DNA of 6,679 nucleotides. Source: Clostridiales bacterium UBA7568. GTDB taxonomy: Bacteria; Bacillota; Clostridia; Oscillospirales; CAG-272. Every line of letters starts with the position of its first letter. Position 1 is the first letter of the stretch. The position numbers and the translations under genes were made by a program. The notes beneath the pieces are model-generated. The model worked only from the letters and a program-made list of their open reading frames with translations, had not been told where the DNA came from and did no database searches. Shown here piece after piece: positions 4,467 through 6,679 of the stretch. Location: positions 1-6,679 of the forward strand of contig DLLG01000014.1 of NCBI GenBank assembly GCA_002479075.1, written 5' to 3'.

Positions 4467-6679
4467 ATGACAGGCGAAGAAATTTTCTCCCGCTATTGTC
4501 CCCTGGTTCGGGATTATATATACGCAAGCGGCTGGAAGGAGCTGCGTCCGGCGCAGATCGAAGCGGCGAATGTCATCTTCGGAAGCGACGATAACCTCAT
4601 CCTCTCCTCGGACACAGCCTCCGGCAAAACGGAAGCGGCGTTCTTCCCGATCATCACAGAGCTTACGGAAAATCCGCCGATGTCTGTCGGCGTGCTTTAT
4701 ATAGCGCCGCTGAAAAGCCTTATAAACGACCAGTTTTCAAGGCTGGACGCACTTCTTACAGATTCCGGATTGCCCGTTTTTCATTGGCACGGCGACGTTG
4801 CGCAGAGTCACAAGAAAAAACTGCTCGACGACCCGAAGGGCGTGCTTCAGATAACGCCGGAGTCGCTTGAAAGTATGCTTATCAATCGCGGAGCGGATAT
4901 TCTCCGCATTTTCGGCGGTCTGCGCTACGTCATAATCGACGAAATTCACACGCTGATGAGCGCTGACAGAGGAAATCAGGTCATCTGCCAGCTTGACAGG
5001 CTGGACAGAATTCTCGGCTTTTCCGCAAGGCGCATCGGGCTTTCGGCAACGATAGGCGATATGGAAAGCGCGAGAAGGTGGCTGACGGGCAGTAGCGGCA
5101 GAAACATTCAGGCGCCCGTCATTCCGGGAGGAAAAAGCCGGATAAAGCTCGCTCTCCAGCATTTTTATATTCAGGACGAAACAACAGACAGCGGAGAGAA
5201 TCCGGCAGAGTCGCCCGAAAGCAAAATCGCAATCGACGCAGGCTATGAATATATTTACGACTGTTCCCGAACTCAAAAAAGCATAATCTTTTCAAATTCC
5301 CGCGAAGAAACGGAGTACATCTGCGCAACGATGCATCAGATCTGCGCTCTCCGCGGCGATAATGACATTTTCTTCATTCACCACGGCAACCTCTCCGCCT
5401 CAATACGCGAAGAAGCGGAAGACAGGCTGAAAAGCGATCTTCCCTGCGTCGCGTGTGCAACGGTGACAATGGAGCTCGGCATTGACATCGGCAGGCTTGA
5501 GCGCGTCGTTCAGCTCGGCTCGCCGTCAAAGGTATCGAGCTTTCTCCAAAGGCTGGGCAGAAGCGGACGTCGCGGCGCTCCGCCGGAAATGTTTATGGTC
5601 TTTCGCGAGGAAAATCCTCTGCCCGATACACCACTTCCCCAGCTTATTCCCTGGGATATGCTGCGCGGGATAGCCGTCATTCAGCTTTATATCGACGAAA
5701 AATTCGTCGAGCCGCAATATGTGAAAAAACTGCCTGTCAGCCTGCTTTTCCAGCAGACGCTCTCCGTTCTCGCCTCGTCCGGCGCGCTGACTCCGAAGGC
5801 ACTTGCGGAAAGAATACTCTCGCTTTCGCCTTTTGCCGCAGTTGAAAAAGAAGATTACCGTTCTCTGCTCGTTCATATGATAAAAAAAGATTATCTTTCC
5901 CTTTGCGAGGACGGGACGCTCCTCGTCGGACTTGCGGGCGAAAGGCTCCTCAAGAGCTTCAAATTTTATGCGGTCTTCAAGGACAGCGAGGATTATTCCG
6001 TCAAAAGCGGAAGCGATGAGATCGGAACTATCTCCTCTCCCGTTCCCGTCGGAGACAGGTTCGCCCTTGCAGGGCGGGTATGGGAAGTGGAGGAGCTTGA
6101 TCTTGCCAGAAAACTGATATTTGTTCACAGCGTCCCCGGAAAAATGGAAATATCGTGGCCCGGCGACTACGGCGAGGTTCACACAAAGGTCCTGCGCAAG
6201 ATGTTTGAAATCCTCTGCGGCGACCGTGACTTTCCGTATCTCAAGGCAAACGCCCGCGAGCGTCTCGCGGCGGCAAGGCGGGTTGCCGGAAATGCAAAGA
6301 TAAAAAGCGACAGGCTCATCTCCCTCGGCGGAAGCACAAAATGTCTCTTCCCGTGGCTCGGAACAAGATCGTTTTCAACTCTTGTCCGCATTCTCAAAAA
6401 ACACGCAGGCGAGCTTGGAATCCGAAGCATTGAGCACAACGGTTGCTATTACATTACCTTCAAGAGCGAACGCGACTGTGCCGACCTGACAGCGGCAATC
6501 GCCTCCCTGCTTGACGGCGAAATCGACCCGATGACCCTCGTCGGCAAAGGCGAGCTGCCGATAAGCGAAAAGTATGACGCCTGCGTCGAACCGGAGCTCC
6601 TCCGCAAAGCCTTCGCCCTTGACCGACTCCGCACAGACGAACTTACTTTTCTTCGAGAAGAAACCGTACTTTTCTTTGA
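4467..6679 (+). CDS. Lhr-like DEAD/DEAH-box helicase, 3' end cut by the window
   Basis: Predicted ATP-dependent superfamily 2 nucleic-acid helicase. The frame is open for 737 codons from ATG 4467 to the window's edge with no stop. The family in Clostridia is, from memory, of about this length, so probably only a few codons are missing. Visible motifs: Q-like RPAQIEAA (27-34), Walker A SDTASGKTE (48-56, Lys54), Ia IAPLKSLI (79-86), Ib TPESLE (130-135), Walker B DEIH (158-161), III SAT (193-195), IV IIFSNSREETE (273-283), V CATVTMELGIDIG (330-342) and VI QRLGRSGRRG (361-370). All look intact. A polar acidic stretch (about 236-252) links the two RecA lobes. Residues 390-737 form the long Lhr-style C-terminal region, presumably winged-helix plus helix-rich; I do not recognise subdomains by motif. 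Lhr-type helicases translocate 3'-5' and are linked to DNA repair in actinobacteria and archaea. The role of this Firmicutes branch is unsettled. No nuclease or methylase partner is visible. Confidence 0.9.
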   Translation, partial: MTGEEIFSRYCPLVRDYIYASGWKELRPAQIEAANVIFGSDDNLILSSDTASGKTEAAFFPIITELTENPPMSVGVLYIAPLKSLINDQFSRLDALLTDSGLPVFHWHGDVAQSHKKKLLDDPKGVLQITPESLESMLINRGADILRIFGGLRYVIIDEIHTLMSADRGNQVICQLDRLDRILGFSARRIGLSATIGDMESARRWLTGSSGRNIQAPVIPGGKSRIKLALQHFYIQDETTDSGENPAESPESKIAIDAGYEYIYDCSRTQKSIIFSNSREETEYICATMHQICALRGDNDIFFIHHGNLSASIREEAEDRLKSDLPCVACATVTMELGIDIGRLERVVQLGSPSKVSSFLQRLGRSGRRGAPPEMFMVFREENPLPDTPLPQLIPWDMLRGIAVIQLYIDEKFVEPQYVKKLPVSLLFQQTLSVLASSGALTPKALAERILSLSPFAAVEKEDYRSLLVHMIKKDYLSLCEDGTLLVGLAGERLLKSFKFYAVFKDSEDYSVKSGSDEIGTISSPVPVGDRFALAGRVWEVEELDLARKLIFVHSVPGKMEISWPGDYGEVHTKVLRKMFEILCGDRDFPYLKANARERLAAARRVAGNAKIKSDRLISLGGSTKCLFPWLGTRSFSTLVRILKKHAGELGIRSIEHNGCYYITFKSERDCADLTAAIASLLDGEIDPMTLVGKGELPISEKYDACVEPELLRKAFALDRLRTDELTFLREETVLFF

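Noticed and set aside
4199..4594. 131-codon + strand frame spanning the carboxypeptidase end and helicase start
   Set aside because: It overlaps two genes with recognised motifs in other frames, reads as an Arg/His-rich shadow and has no ribosome binding site.
5526..6182. 218-codon - strand frame inside the helicase
   Set aside because: The overlapping + strand frame carries conserved helicase motifs across this region, so the antisense frame is fortuitous.

Overview
The window looks like chromosomal DNA from a low-to-moderate-GC Gram-positive bacterium, most likely a gut Clostridia member of the Ruminococcaceae/Oscillospiraceae type. This rests on strong AGGAGG-type ribosome binding sites, SipW-dependent (TasA-like) secreted proteins, a membrane-anchored VanY-type carboxypeptidase with a Thr-rich spacer, and the Clostridia style of Lhr-like helicase. 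That assignment is inference from gene style, not from a marker gene. All five genes are on the + strand. The long reading frames on the - strand are shadows.

Layout. (1) Positions 3-1724 hold the 3' part of a large secreted protein. It starts with the tail of a SipW-dependent/TasA-like domain and continues as two right-handed beta-helix modules; its true start lies before the window. (2) Positions 1725-1827 hold a GC-rich palindrome and a good ribosome binding site. (3) Positions 1828-2565 encode a second small secreted protein with a SipW-type signal and a Thr/Pro/Ala tail made of seven 24-bp tandem repeats. A clear rho-independent terminator at 2641-2678 closes this block. (4) Positions 2711-3064 encode a stand-alone SLOG-superfamily (DUF2493/YspA-like) protein. 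(5) An extended -10 promoter at 3108-3136 drives a GTG-started, membrane-anchored D-Ala-D-Ala carboxypeptidase (3180-4397). (6) After a perfect 12-bp hairpin, an Lhr-like DEAD/DEAH-box helicase starts at 4467 and runs off the window's 3' end without a stop.

Functionally there are two parts. The left part (1-2679) looks like a cell-surface or extracellular-matrix locus: two adjacent secreted proteins of the TasA/camelysin export class, one a beta-helix and one a low-complexity tailed protein. The right part is housekeeping-like: nucleotide-ligand binding (SLOG), peptidoglycan stem-peptide trimming (VanY) and nucleic-acid remodelling (Lhr-like). The VanY protein and the tailed protein share the habit of a Thr-rich extracytoplasmic segment. 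No mobile element, CRISPR array, tRNA or rRNA was seen. The most interesting leads are the tandem-repeat tail, the duplicated and compositionally mosaic beta-helix protein, and the apparent lack of any surface anchor on the two secreted proteins. None of these shows a clearly new system from sequence alone.
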